From Haliclona indistincta (taxonomy: Eukaryota; Porifera; Demospongiae; Haplosclerida; Chalinidae), in contig OZ024787.1 of the NCBI GenBank assembly GCA_964017065.1, positions 2,126,658-2,190,657 of the forward strand: a stretch of DNA of 64,000 nt, written 5' to 3'. Of this stretch, positions 1 through 9,562 are shown in pieces. A program made the translations under genes and the position numbers. Positions within the stretch are counted from its first letter, which is position 1. Each line of letters starts with the position of its first letter. Below the pieces are notes generated by a model. The model was given only the letters and a program-made list of their open reading frames with translations. It was not told the origin of the DNA and did no database searches.

Positions 1-231
1 GTAATGAAGCCAAGCATAATCATATTAATTCATGTCCAGCCTATCTGTCTGTCTGCATCAAACTACAATTCTTAATACTCTACTACCAAATACCCGATAC
101 AAATTCCAAGTAACATTGCAGACACTCTATCCACTAATAGAATACCTATCATAACCTCCAGTCATGATGGTTTTTATGCATTTGTAGATGGACCAGTATC
201 GCTAGCAATGGAGTCAAGTATGGGCATTCTA

Positions 232-526
232 AACTACACAAGCTACTAGCATTAGCTTACTGGAAAGGTCAGCACTGTTAGTAATACTGTAACTACACAA
301 GCTACTAGCATTAGCTTACTGGAAAGGTCAGCACTGTTAGTAATACTGTAACTACACAAGCTACTAGCATTAGCTTACTGGAAAGGTCAGCACTGTTAGT
401 AATACTGTAACTACACAAGCTACTAGCATTAGCTTACTGGAAAGGTCAGCACTGTTAGTAATACTGTAACTACACAAGCTACTAGCATTTGCTTACTGGA
501 AAGGTCAGCACTATTAGTATTCCTGT
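232..526. repeat. 59-bp tandem repeat, 5 copies
   Basis: Five consecutive 59-bp units, each starting AACTACACAAGCTACTAGC; the first four are nearly identical and the fifth has a few substitutions. No reading frame runs through it. It lies about 900 bp upstream of the transporter gene. Confidence 0.95.
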
Positions 527-1428
527 ACTGATTACATTTTGAACCAAGCGTTTGTCTAGCTACTAATTGAAATAATAGACTGTCTAGGTCAATTTACTAA
601 AGACAGGAATTATATGTAATAGTGACTGCAATTTGTATTATACTGCGAGTCCTTGTATATTGGGGGCGTGCTTTGAAGGCATGGTGATCAAATGTAAAGA
701 ACTCGCTTTTCTATGTAGTCACACGGTCAACACAACTATGACAATTGACAAATCTGGCATACATGACAGCTATGTTAGCACATGATAGGCAGGCCTTAGC
801 CATGCCAAGCAGACACGCCAATTTTTAAAAATTCCACATTAAAAGGCCCCATTACACCAAGCAAACCGCGTTGGTTCACTAGTAGGACGGGCTTCCTCAT
901 TGTGTTGAGTATGAACAAGTGTGGAAGAACGCAGTGAAAGTTAGAGAGCAATAGCACAAAGCCTTCACAAGGTACTTGTGATAGGATTGGTCTGCATTTC
1001 AGCACCACGACGATCAGGCATTGGCGATATTGCCGATGGGGTTAATAGTGCTCGCTGGCTGGAAGTAACTCACTAATTCAGCTGTAGCCAGCTCTTGAGC
1101 ATAAGCTATCTTTTAATTTTTTGTGTTTATAATTTTCATGAATAGGTATGAAAATTTTGACGTGAAAAATCCGATTCACTGTAATAGACAACCTTTTGTT
1201 TGTCTAATTTAATTCACAGAGAAACTAAAGTCATCTTAACCATTGAGTACATAAAGGGTTAAAAATGTTTATAGTTATAGATCTATATCTCGATCAATAT
1301 TTGTACAAACAGTTTTTTAATGTCTTTGTGCTTGTTGGTAAATTCTTTTATCATTCGGCATAGTTGCGTGCGCTATCAATAACACTTGCCACATATGCAA
1401 TTTCAGTGTCAACAGTCAGCAGCTCACC
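527..1428. other. Intergenic, no gene seen
   Basis: A+T-rich sequence upstream of the transporter. No frame has protein-like composition or splice-bounded exons. It should hold the promoter of the downstream gene, but I cannot point to a specific site. Confidence 0.5.
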
Positions 1429-3165
1429 ATGGCTTACCCAGGTGCTAGGGCCGTAGTGCTTCTCTGTTTCTTGGTTCACTTTGTGCTCAGTACGGACTGG
1501 ATCGCCTTACAATCACTCTCAATCTCTACAATTGGTCTTTTGTCGCTGGTCCAAGGCATCACATTGTTGCTCTACCCATTCATTGGACTATTAGCTGATA
1601 CTTGTTTCAACCGACATCTCTTCATTAAAGCATCCATCTTTCTCTTGTTTTTGAACTCTTCTCTGGTTTTGGCTTTTTCCATCATCTTTTGTCTTCGAGA
1701 TGATTCGGTTGGCCTTGGCTTACATATATCTTGGTATAATGCAACTATATTTACAATATGCCTCATAATTTGTATCGTTTCTGTTGGAATGTTCGATGCG
1801 GTTGGTATCCAGTTTGGTATGGACCAGATGATAGAGGCCTCCTCAGACCAGATCAGTGCATTCATACACTGGTACTACTGGAGTATGAACATTGGCATTG
1901 GAGTTCAGGCAATCGTAATGACTTCTGCACTTCTCTTGATGGGATCTTGCGCTTTTTCGACTGAATCTGTTGTTAAGTTTAGCTTTTTCTATACTTTTTG
2001 TTTCGTGCTGTCATTGCAGTTAATAGTTACATTTGCTGCTTTGCTGTCTCTGTACAAACTGAAGAAGCACCTCACTATTGAGCCAGCTGGTCACAATCCC
2101 TTCACTACAGTCTACAAGGTGCTCAGGTATGCCTGGCAGCACAAGTGCCCTGAGAGACGCAGTGCCTTCACCTACTGGGAGGAGGATATTCCACCACGTA
2201 TCGACCTGGGCAAGACCAAGTACGGAGGACCTTTCACCACTGAGGAGGTGGAGGATGTTAAGACATTTCTAATGCTATCACTACTTCTTGCTTCCCTTTT
2301 TGGATTTCATTTAGCAGATAATGGCTACTCTGTGATACAACAGCTCAACTACAAGCTGTGTCCATCAGCAATAGTACAAGCTAGTGTCTCACTGAGTCCC
2401 AACATTCTACAAGCAGTCACAGTGATGGTGTGTGTTCCTACTCTACACTTTGTTCTCCTACCGCGACTGCATCGATGCATTCCAAACATGCTCCATAGGC
2501 TCGGAATAGGCTCAGTACTGATGTTTTTTCAAGAGCTAGCAGGAATAGTGATTGTGCTATCATCTTGGGAGGAATATAGCTCATGTAATCCTGGGTCAGT
2601 AACTGATTCTGGAGGTTTCGCACCACTAGGATACTGCTATACTTATCGCTCTGTCGTGTCTGTAAATGGTACTTGCGTTGAAAGACAGCTCTACGAATAT
2701 TGTGGCGAAGGAGATTACTTGTTTCTATGGACACTTGTTCCTATCATGACTCGCACCATAGCTTACCATCTGGTGTTCATGACTGCCCTCGAGTTTTTAT
2801 CAGCTCAAGCTCCTCTCAAAATGAAAGGATCGCTAATTTGCTTATGGTATGCGTTGTCTTCTTTACGATATATTACTCAAAGCATCAGTGCACAGTTTAA
2901 ATTTCTCAGTCAGAGTGAGGTGTGGTTGATCTATACTGGAGTGAAGGCCTCTCTTATGCTGTTGTCCATATTGCTCTACTGCTGTGTGGCTAAGTGTTAC
3001 AGTTATCGACTGCGTGATGATGTGGTCAATGAGCGCTATCTTGTAGAGGAGGTGTATGATAGAGAACTGAGTCTGGTAGAGCAGTATGAGAGAGAAAAGA
3101 AGGAGCAGACAAGAGCTCTTTATGAGGCAGTGAAGGCACAGAGATATCATGCGTTTGATAGCTGA
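1429..3165 (+). CDS. POT/SLC15-like MFS transporter, intronless
   Basis: Single-exon 578-aa protein with about 11-12 hydrophobic helices, so an integral membrane carrier. The N-terminal half has the MFS loop FIGLLADT after helix 2 and FIHWYYWSMNIG around residue 145, which resembles the F-Y-x-x-N-x-G signature of proton-coupled oligopeptide transporters (PTR2/SLC15). A long cytosolic loop between the two halves contains KCPERRSAFTYWEE, then EEVEDVKTFL leads into helix 7, as in POT proteins. A cysteine-bearing extracellular loop lies near residue 400 and the C-terminal tail is charged and coiled. The start is the first ATG in the frame, in a good context (CACCATGG). Substrate is unknown; di-/tripeptide or nitrate-like transport is family-based inference. 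The intronless structure suggests retroposition or a lineage-specific intronless family. Confidence 0.85.
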   Translation: MAYPGARAVVLLCFLVHFVLSTDWIALQSLSISTIGLLSLVQGITLLLYPFIGLLADTCFNRHLFIKASIFLLFLNSSLVLAFSIIFCLRDDSVGLGLHISWYNATIFTICLIICIVSVGMFDAVGIQFGMDQMIEASSDQISAFIHWYYWSMNIGIGVQAIVMTSALLLMGSCAFSTESVVKFSFFYTFCFVLSLQLIVTFAALLSLYKLKKHLTIEPAGHNPFTTVYKVLRYAWQHKCPERRSAFTYWEEDIPPRIDLGKTKYGGPFTTEEVEDVKTFLMLSLLLASLFGFHLADNGYSVIQQLNYKLCPSAIVQASVSLSPNILQAVTVMVCVPTLHFVLLPRLHRCIPNMLHRLGIGSVLMFFQELAGIVIVLSSWEEYSSCNPGSVTDSGGFAPLGYCYTYRSVVSVNGTCVERQLYEYCGEGDYLFLWTLVPIMTRTIAYHLVFMTALEFLSAQAPLKMKGSLICLWYALSSLRYITQSISAQFKFLSQSEVWLIYTGVKASLMLLSILLYCCVAKCYSYRLRDDVVNERYLVEEVYDRELSLVEQYEREKKEQTRALYEAVKAQRYHAFDS

Positions 3166-3379
3166 ACAGTATGATTGTCTAGCCAAATTATTAATTAAAT
3201 TAATTTGAATTATTTCATTTAATAATAACTTGACCTTTGAACTAGTCAGCTGCTCAGAGTGCGTAGACAATGAGCACAACTGAGAATAGCTGGAAAGTCC
3301 AGAAACTCTTCAAGTTTCAGTCTTTTTTCTTCGAATTCAATACACTTCCTACTCTTGATTTATGGCAGCTAGTTTTTAA

Positions 3380-3929
3380 ATAGCTGTATCCATTGCCTTT
3401 TCAAAAAGCTCGTCTCTTGCAGCACGCTTTTTTCCACTAGTCTGCTTAGTGCAGGTTCTGCCACATTGCCTTTTCCACTAGTCTGCTTAGGTGGTTCTGC
3501 CACAGTACTAGTATTTCCCATCTCCTCATGGGGGTCAGGATCACTTGCTGTCTTTGCAGCTTCAGTCTCTCGCTCACCAGTTGCTTCTTGGCCTGCTGTT
3601 GGTTCAGTTACTCCAACACCGGAATCAATCAGGACTTCTGGTCTTGTTGCCGGTCTAGTTCATAGAATTTCATTCAATAACTTCATAGACCTCCTCCCCC
3701 TGCTGGTTTTCTATTAGTATTCTTGATTTTTGTACTAATTTCGTAGCTTTTTAATCTTCTCCCTGCATTGACTGCCGGTCCTGACAAGCTTGGGGAGCAT
3801 GCTCCATGCAAGACGCTCGTAGACTGCTTTGTTTCGCTTGCACCCCTCGAGCTGGGCCTGGACGTCCTCCTCTCCCCACAACCGAATGAGCCTGCGAGTC
3901 TCCTTGTCACTCCACTGTGCGGCCATCAT
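3380..3929 (-). pseudogene. Decayed Myb/SANT-like DNA-binding domain gene
   Basis: Reads from an ATG near 3929 into a trihelix/Myb-SANT-like domain (WSDKETRRLIRLW, then CREKIKKLR). The frame stops just after CREKIKKLRN and continues one frame over as KIKNTNRKPAGGGG, which is the expected continuation. Further on, the conserved TRPATRPEVLIDSG block is preceded by a TGA where glycine is expected, and an acidic, Pro/Thr-rich stretch follows to about 3380. This domain type occurs in orphan regulators and in Harbinger-type transposons in many animals. One frameshift and one nonsense codon make function unlikely. Confidence 0.6.
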
Positions 3930-4393
3930 GTACCGGCTGTGCTAACCTAGCTTCCACCTTCATGCATGATATCGTGCTATGAACATGCAGTACAGCTGGC
4001 GATTAGCTGAGCAGTGACGAGGAAGACAGTGACGCCCACAGCAAAACGCCCTGTAGTCAGCATGCTAGCATGGTTTGCATTTACACTGGCCGCTGCAACC
4101 ATGCGTGCCAGCCCTCGTGTGTGAATGCAAGCTGGGCCAGCACGGCACAGCATGGTATTGACGCGTTACACTCGGGTTCATAATCGAACTGGCCCAAACA
4201 AAACCGAGCTGGCTCGGTTATAAGCGCTAGTCTAAAAATGGTATAGGAATAGAATTTGGCAGACTTCGCTGTATACAGAGTTGCATGCTCCTTTGCGCTT
4301 GCGTCTCAATGGGCTGCTGGAGTCATCTGCAAATTTAATTACTGTTTGTTTTCGACTATTATAATTAATTGCCCGCTTTGTTTCTTATTACAG
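3930..4393. other. No exon seen; GET4 N-terminal exons not found
   Basis: Between the SANT relic and the first recognisable GET4 exon I see no sequence matching the N-terminal half of GET4 on either strand. It may be intron, with 5' exons before the window start, or the locus may be truncated. Confidence 0.4.
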
Positions 4394-6053
4394 AGAAGGT
4401 TTATGAAAAGGCTAGTGATCACTTTATGTATGCTGGTATTCCTGAGGAATATGGCAGCATGTTGGTGGAGTTTGCTACTCTGTGTGGCTACCCTTCAGAG
4501 GTGGAGCTGTTCATCACACAAGCTGTTCTACAGTAAGAGAGAGAGATAGAGAGAGAGAGGGAAAAGGGAGGGAAAGAGGGATGGAGAGAAAGAAGGATGA
4601 CATGTCTTACCTACACAGGCTTCTTGTGATAGACCAGAAGGAGGAAGCATTTGCTACACTGTTGTCATACTGTGGCAAGCATCCAGCCACCATGGATCAA
4701 ATGCCCCCTCCATTTCAAAATTTCCCTTTGCTAAATTTCACCTGGTTCCTTCTTCTGGCAATAGACATGTGAGTACAGATAAACACTGCATGAGTACTTT
4801 GAATCACGCACATGTAAAACGATGAAGGCTAACTTGAGCATGAAGTCATATTTAACAGCTTGTGTTAGCATGTTTCAAAACAAACAAAATACAACTAAAG
4901 CATCTGGCAGCAACTATCTGGCTTCGTGTTGTGCTTATCACTGTTGTTCTTGTAACAGGCATTAGTTTGTCTTGCAAAGGTAGAAGAGTATTGAGTACTC
5001 GTGTATCATAATAGTGTATTAATCACATACACAAGCGCTCACTTACTCTCTCGCTCGCTCACTCACTCGCTCACTTACTCTCTCGCTCATGTACCCACTC
5101 ACCCACCCACCCACCCACTCACTTACTCACTCACCCACCCACCCACCCACTCACTTACTCACCCACCCACTCACTTACTCACTCACTCACTCACTCGCTC
5201 ACTTACCCACTCACTCACCCACCTACCTACCCACCCACTCACCCACCCACTTACCCACCCACTCACTCACTTACTCACTCACCCACCCATTCACCCACCC
5301 GCTTATGTGATTCATTTGTCTCTCACTTGCTAACTTGTTTCAGCGGAAACAGTGAAGTGTTTCAGTATCTATGTGACACCTACTCGTCTGCTATTGACAG
5401 AGATCCTCTTTATTGCAAGGTTAGACCACCATAAAACTATCTTACATCAAGTTGTGATTTGATTTATTCTTTTTTTAGTACCTGAAGAAAATAGGTGTGC
5501 AGTATTTTGGAATGCCAGAGTCACCTAAAGATGCTAAATCAACTAATGGTCTTCTCGATTTATTTACAGGATCTGGGCTAGGTTAGTGGTTTTGACTGTA
5601 CCATAATTTTTTAAACCATTAAAAATTTTCATAAGTGGTACAAATTTAGAACATGAAATTTAAAAGTCTTGTCATAATGTGAGAAACTTGTATTCTTGCC
5701 GTGTCATACGACTCGACATGCTGTTCTTAATAGGAGCTATACGGCTGGCGTTAGTGAGCTGTATAGCTGGCGTTAGTGAGCTGTATAGCTGGCGTTAGTG
5801 AGCTGTATAGCTGGCGTTAGTGAGCTGTACGGCTGGCATGCAAGTGTATGATCCTAGTACATAGTTTCATCATAAGTTGTAATAAGTTGTAAATAAGTTG
5901 TAATTGGTTATTGATATGTGTGATCATTTTATTTCCCCTATAGAGAATATTGCAGCTGGTCTTCCGTCATTTCTCTCATCTCCCGCCCCTCTTCCTCCTC
6001 CTCCCGATCTACCAGATATGGCGGCACAAGATGCAACAGATGCCTTGGACTGA
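4394..6053 (+). CDS. GET4: GET4 homolog, C-terminal exons
   Basis: Five exons (4394-4532, 4619-4768, 5344-5419, 5479-5581, 5944-6053), all with GT-AG borders and consistent phase, ending at TGA 6051-6053. Recognised from the order MLVEFATLCGYPSEVELF, ITQAVLQ, PLLNFTWFLLLAID, DRDPLYCKYLKKIGVQYFG, which matches the C-terminal half of GET4 (C7orf20). GET4 is an alpha-solenoid subunit of the complex that, with GET5/UBL4A (and BAG6 in animals), hands tail-anchored membrane proteins to the GET3 ATPase. The tail is Pro-rich and ends DMAAQDATDALD. The first visible exon begins in phase 1, so upstream exons are required. About 150 N-terminal residues are absent: either upstream of the window, with the transporter and SANT relic inside an intron, or lost. 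The end is convergent with the cytoskeletal gene cluster on the other strand. Confidence 0.8.
5040..5306. repeat. Low-complexity CTCA/CCCA tract in a GET4 intron
   Basis: Imperfect tetranucleotide tract of ACTC and ACCC units within the intron between the second and third visible GET4 exons. It opens long Thr/His/Pro/Ser-rich frames that are artefacts of the repeat. Confidence 0.9.
5735..5837. repeat. 22-bp tandem repeat in the last GET4 intron
   Basis: About 4.7 copies of a 22-bp unit (AGCTGTATAGCTGGCGTTAG plus TG), lying within the intron before the last GET4 exon. Confidence 0.9.
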
Positions 6054-6103
6054 AGTGTAGTTATAAGTAAAATGAACATGATGAAAATGTTGATGTGTGA
6101 ATT

Positions 6104-6109
6104 TTTATT
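6104..6109 (-). terminator. Poly(A) signal AATAAA, gene A
   Basis: Minus-strand AATAAA about 150 bp past the stop codon of gene A and only about 50 bp past the GET4 stop on the other strand, so the two convergent transcripts probably overlap in their 3' UTRs. Confidence 0.5.
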
Positions 6110-6255
6110 TATATAATTTCATTTTGTTTAAACTATGTAAAAAAATTTGACACTATTTACAAAATTATGGTGATGTTCATACATCACAGTTTGATAGACT
6201 TTAAATGTCGTTTTCATAAGGTACTGTACAACTAGATCGACCGAGTAGTTCCGTC

Positions 6256-9207
6256 TTATTTTGGTCCTAGCAAGCGTTGGTTGCAGCTGTGAGATCTTGG
6301 GCGTGATGGTTGGGGTGATCTCAGTGTTTGAGAAGATCTCGACGGTTGTGGAGACCTTGATCTTGGTTGTGGTTGAGATGTGGATGGTGGTAAGAGTCTT
6401 GCTGGTTGAGGAGATCTTGATCGAAGCAATGGTTGAGGAGATTTGGATCGTTGTAGCGGTTGAGGAGATTTGGATCGTGGTTGAGATTTTGATGGTTGCA
6501 GGTATCTTGATGGTTGTGGAGACCTTGAATGATGTAAAGATCGTGCAGATGAAACTGTTTTTGATCTTTGTCGTGACGGTCTTGAAGAACTAATGTCAAC
6601 ATCCTCTTGAACAGATAGTGATGGACCAATAGTGATGAGAGGCTGACGGGAACCTAAGTACATTTATGAGCATAATAGTACGATTTTTATAAAGTTTTTA
6701 TAATACCTGTTTTCCTGCAAGCATCATGCTGATTAAAGTATTCTTTTAAAGAACTGTAGCCTCCTCCCACATTTAGCACAACTGACTTATTCGGAATATC
6801 AACATAAATTCTGTCAGAATCTTTAAACTGCAAGTATGAAATTACTATCAAATTTTTGTTGTAATAATAGCAAATTTTGCTTACCGTGTACATATACATG
6901 CTCTGACCATCTTTGTACTCACAGTAGTGTTGTGCTGTGAATTGTTCAGAACAGCTGCACTTTCCAAGCTGTGCCTCTATCTGGAGTTACAAAATTTAAA
7001 GAACTTTCTGAGTTGTAACATGCTTCTTTACCTGTGAATGTATCTTTTGTTGTTTGTCATCAAGTCTTTTGCAATGACAGGTTACTTGCTTTAGTCTCTC
7101 ACGCTCTATTTCCATCAGTTTTTGAAGGTGCATCTCTAAGGCTTTCTCATAGCTGTCACAAGCGGTCTGGTACTGAGACCAATTCTGGAGAAAACATTGC
7201 AGATTTGCATCACGGGATTCACAAAAAGTGCAGTTTACCTTTTCCAGTCCAGTAAATTGTGGTAGCTGAAAATCTATTTTATGTTCCTCTTGAAACTCCA
7301 TCAACTCTTTCTCCATTGCACCGATCTCTTGCATTAGCTTCTCTTTCTCTTTTTCCTCTTCTTTTTGTTCCTTGAGCTCGTCCAGCAGCTGTTGTGTCTC
7401 TTCAATTGTATCAGGGAAGTCATGACTTGCTAGTTGCTCTTGCCTAGTAGTGATCCACCTTAGTAGTGTATCGTAGGCAGTTGAGTACTCTTCGGGATCT
7501 ATTGGTGGTACTGGACCCTGTATATTTTAAGTAAAATGCTCAAGTATAATAATATTATTATCTAAACACAATATTGTTTTCTATACATTGTAGCTGTTGA
7601 CTTTTTGCCATAGAGTTATAAAAATGCATGTATACTTAAAAACATGGATAATAATAATATTATGATCAATTTTGTTAGACACACGAAACTACAGAGGGTT
7701 CATTTAGGAAAACTTATTTCTGTCTTTCTTCACTTTCAAATTTGTATTGAAATAGTCAATTCTGTATTCTGTATCAAGTAATCCTTGTAGGCACCTCTAA
7801 AATATGTACATGTGGCCTCAAATTATGCTAAGAACCTCTAAATCAGGAGACCCTTTGGATCAGGACACTGTGGATCCTACTAGTGTCTAGATAAAAGGGT
7901 TCCACTGTACTATACTTTATACAATAAAACAAATTAAACTAACAATAATTTATTATTATGTCTACGTACCATGTTAGAGAAGACTTTCTTGAGTTGTGAT
8001 ACATACATCACTACTAGCTCTTCTGGCGGATGAGACACATACACATCTGTGTACAGAAAAAGGAAATGTACTGTAACAAATTACGCATATTTTCTACCTT
8101 TTGGTTCAAATAGTCTCATGGTGTTACACTTATCTTCAGCAACAGAGAATGCTCTTTCAAGACAGTTCAGTGGCTGACTGAATTCACAGCTGGGGTAGTC
8201 CAATAGATCTGGTCTGCAGAATTATGCAGTACAAACAAAATTTTTGTTAGAACATGCATTCAAATTTTATCAAACAACTGCTCAATTGTAGCTACTAGCT
8301 TGCCTGTGCTTGTGGATGACTGCACAAAAGGCTCTCCCATCTTTCCAAGAGTGCGTAAAGTTTTTCACATCAACTCCATTGTAATCTCGAGTGACATTTT
8401 GTGCCCACTCCAAGAGAGCTGGCTTTGGTTGAACCACCTCAAAATTAAGTATGAGCATCCACACCAGAGCTAGAGTGATTTTAGGCTTCCCTTTGACCAA
8501 GTCGTCTGCTACAATGCCGTCCATTTTAATCTATGCACAAGAATGAGTATCTATGAACAGACTGCATCCATGCATGATGGTAGCATACATTTCTGTCTTC
8601 GAGCAGATGGTCTAGTACTGTACGCATGTTCAGTTTCTTGTGAATGATGTTGCTGCCCTTTTCACATGGCTGCATGGAGCAAAAATTTTGATAACAACAG
8701 CACTTACTGTACATGTACTCAGTTAGCATGGAAGCTAGCTACATACCAGTTTCACTCCAGTGAATAATCTTAAGAGTCTTAATAGTTTAGTTCCATCTCT
8801 CAAATCTACGTACAAATCTTCAACTCTATCGGTATCGTCATCCTGTAGAGACAGTTATAAACACGTGATCTGCAGCTTGGTAATGATTACAGTGTACAAG
8901 ATAGTAGTTACGTTATAGTGTTGGTGGACACAGTTGGTATACAGACTTCTTTTAAGCTCTAGCAATTTCTACGCAAAGGTGTTTCATGCATCAGCCAATC
9001 AGCCATTCTACATGTAATGTATCCATCAGCTGAGCTCTGAGCAGCTAGCTGGAGCGATCGTTCGCGCGAGAACGACCGCGAATTGCGCCTCCTTACCTCA
9101 GTTAAGCATTTGTTGATCCATTTAGTAAACGCTGATTTCTGCAGTTGATTGTAATCCTCTTCAGATCTGCGGAAACGATGCCAACATTTAGGGTCTTCGT
9201 CTGCCAT
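6256..9207 (-). CDS. Mini-spectraplakin, short type (gene A): CH-CH-spectrin-GAR
   Basis: Eleven exons: 9097-9207, 8747-8842, 8589-8669, 8304-8530, 8098-8213, 7970-8046, 7239-7517, 7032-7184, 6885-6980, 6707-6827, 6256-6653. Together they give a closed 584-aa frame. CH1 is about residues 20-127 ([27 protein letters not shown]) and CH2 about 130-211 ([23 protein letters not shown]), an actinin-type actin-binding pair. Next come one and a half spectrin-like repeats (TLLRWITTRQEQLASHDFP), then a GAR/GAS2 domain split over two exons (KCSCSEQF to VVLNVGGGY to HDACRKT). The tail is basic with repeated SPQP and SRSPQP motifs. GAR domains bind microtubules in GAS2 and spectraplakins, so an actin-microtubule linker is inferred. 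Exon 4 ends in a GC donor (AG/GCAAG). There is no EF-hand pair, unlike classical spectraplakins. Confidence 0.85.
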
Positions 9208-9235
9208 GGAATTCCAGTGTCTTCGACAATAACAT

Positions 9236-9280
9236 TAATTTGGGCGTAACCTTAGCGTACTATTTGCAGTTATGACAACG
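9236..9280 (-). promoter_or_regulatory. Conserved upstream block of gene A
   Basis: Starts about 30 bp upstream of the ATG. The block carrying AATTTGGGCGTAACCTTAGC and CAGTTATGACAACG recurs at the same place before exon 1 of B, E and G and, partly, H. Such conservation amid diverged flanks suggests a core promoter or 5' UTR element. I do not assign a factor. Confidence 0.5.
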
Positions 9281-9500
9281 ATCTATGTATATTCACACCA
9301 CAGGCATGCTTAGCACGGCATTGATTTCACTCATCATCATACATCCATGCATGCTTATCATAGTTGAGCGATCGAGTACACGTATGAGTAATGGCGTGAG
9401 TAAGCACTGCACAACTCACTCATGTTTTAGTGTTCCTGCCGACCTGCACGTGATCAGAGACTTCCTGGTTTAGAATAATGAATTGTAATAAAATACTCTT
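9281..9500. repeat. Conserved S-L intergenic segment
   Basis: The stretch containing TTCACACCACAGGCATGCTT and the tail-proximal TTATTATTG recurs at 39000-39200 (before pseudogene F) and 45270-45480 (between G and H). It marks the junction between the promoter of an S gene and the 3' end of the next L gene. Confidence 0.7.
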
Positions 9501-9562
9501 CTCTTATTATTGTATTTACTTTTACTGTTTTACAAAAATAATTATAATGAAGGAGTATTATA

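Noticed and set aside
232..526. Possible CRISPR-like array
   Set aside because: Repeat units are contiguous with no unique spacers, in a eukaryotic context.
5001..5333. Thr/His/Pro-rich frames
   Set aside because: Translation of the CTCA/CCCA simple repeat inside a GET4 intron.
6261..6593. Plus-strand frame rich in VVE/IWIV
   Set aside because: Antisense shadow of the SPQP tail of gene A.
7034..7255. Plus-strand frames VCHQVFCND repeated at 26541, 29209 and 41541
   Set aside because: Antisense of the conserved repeat exon in each S gene; recurs only because the exon is duplicated.
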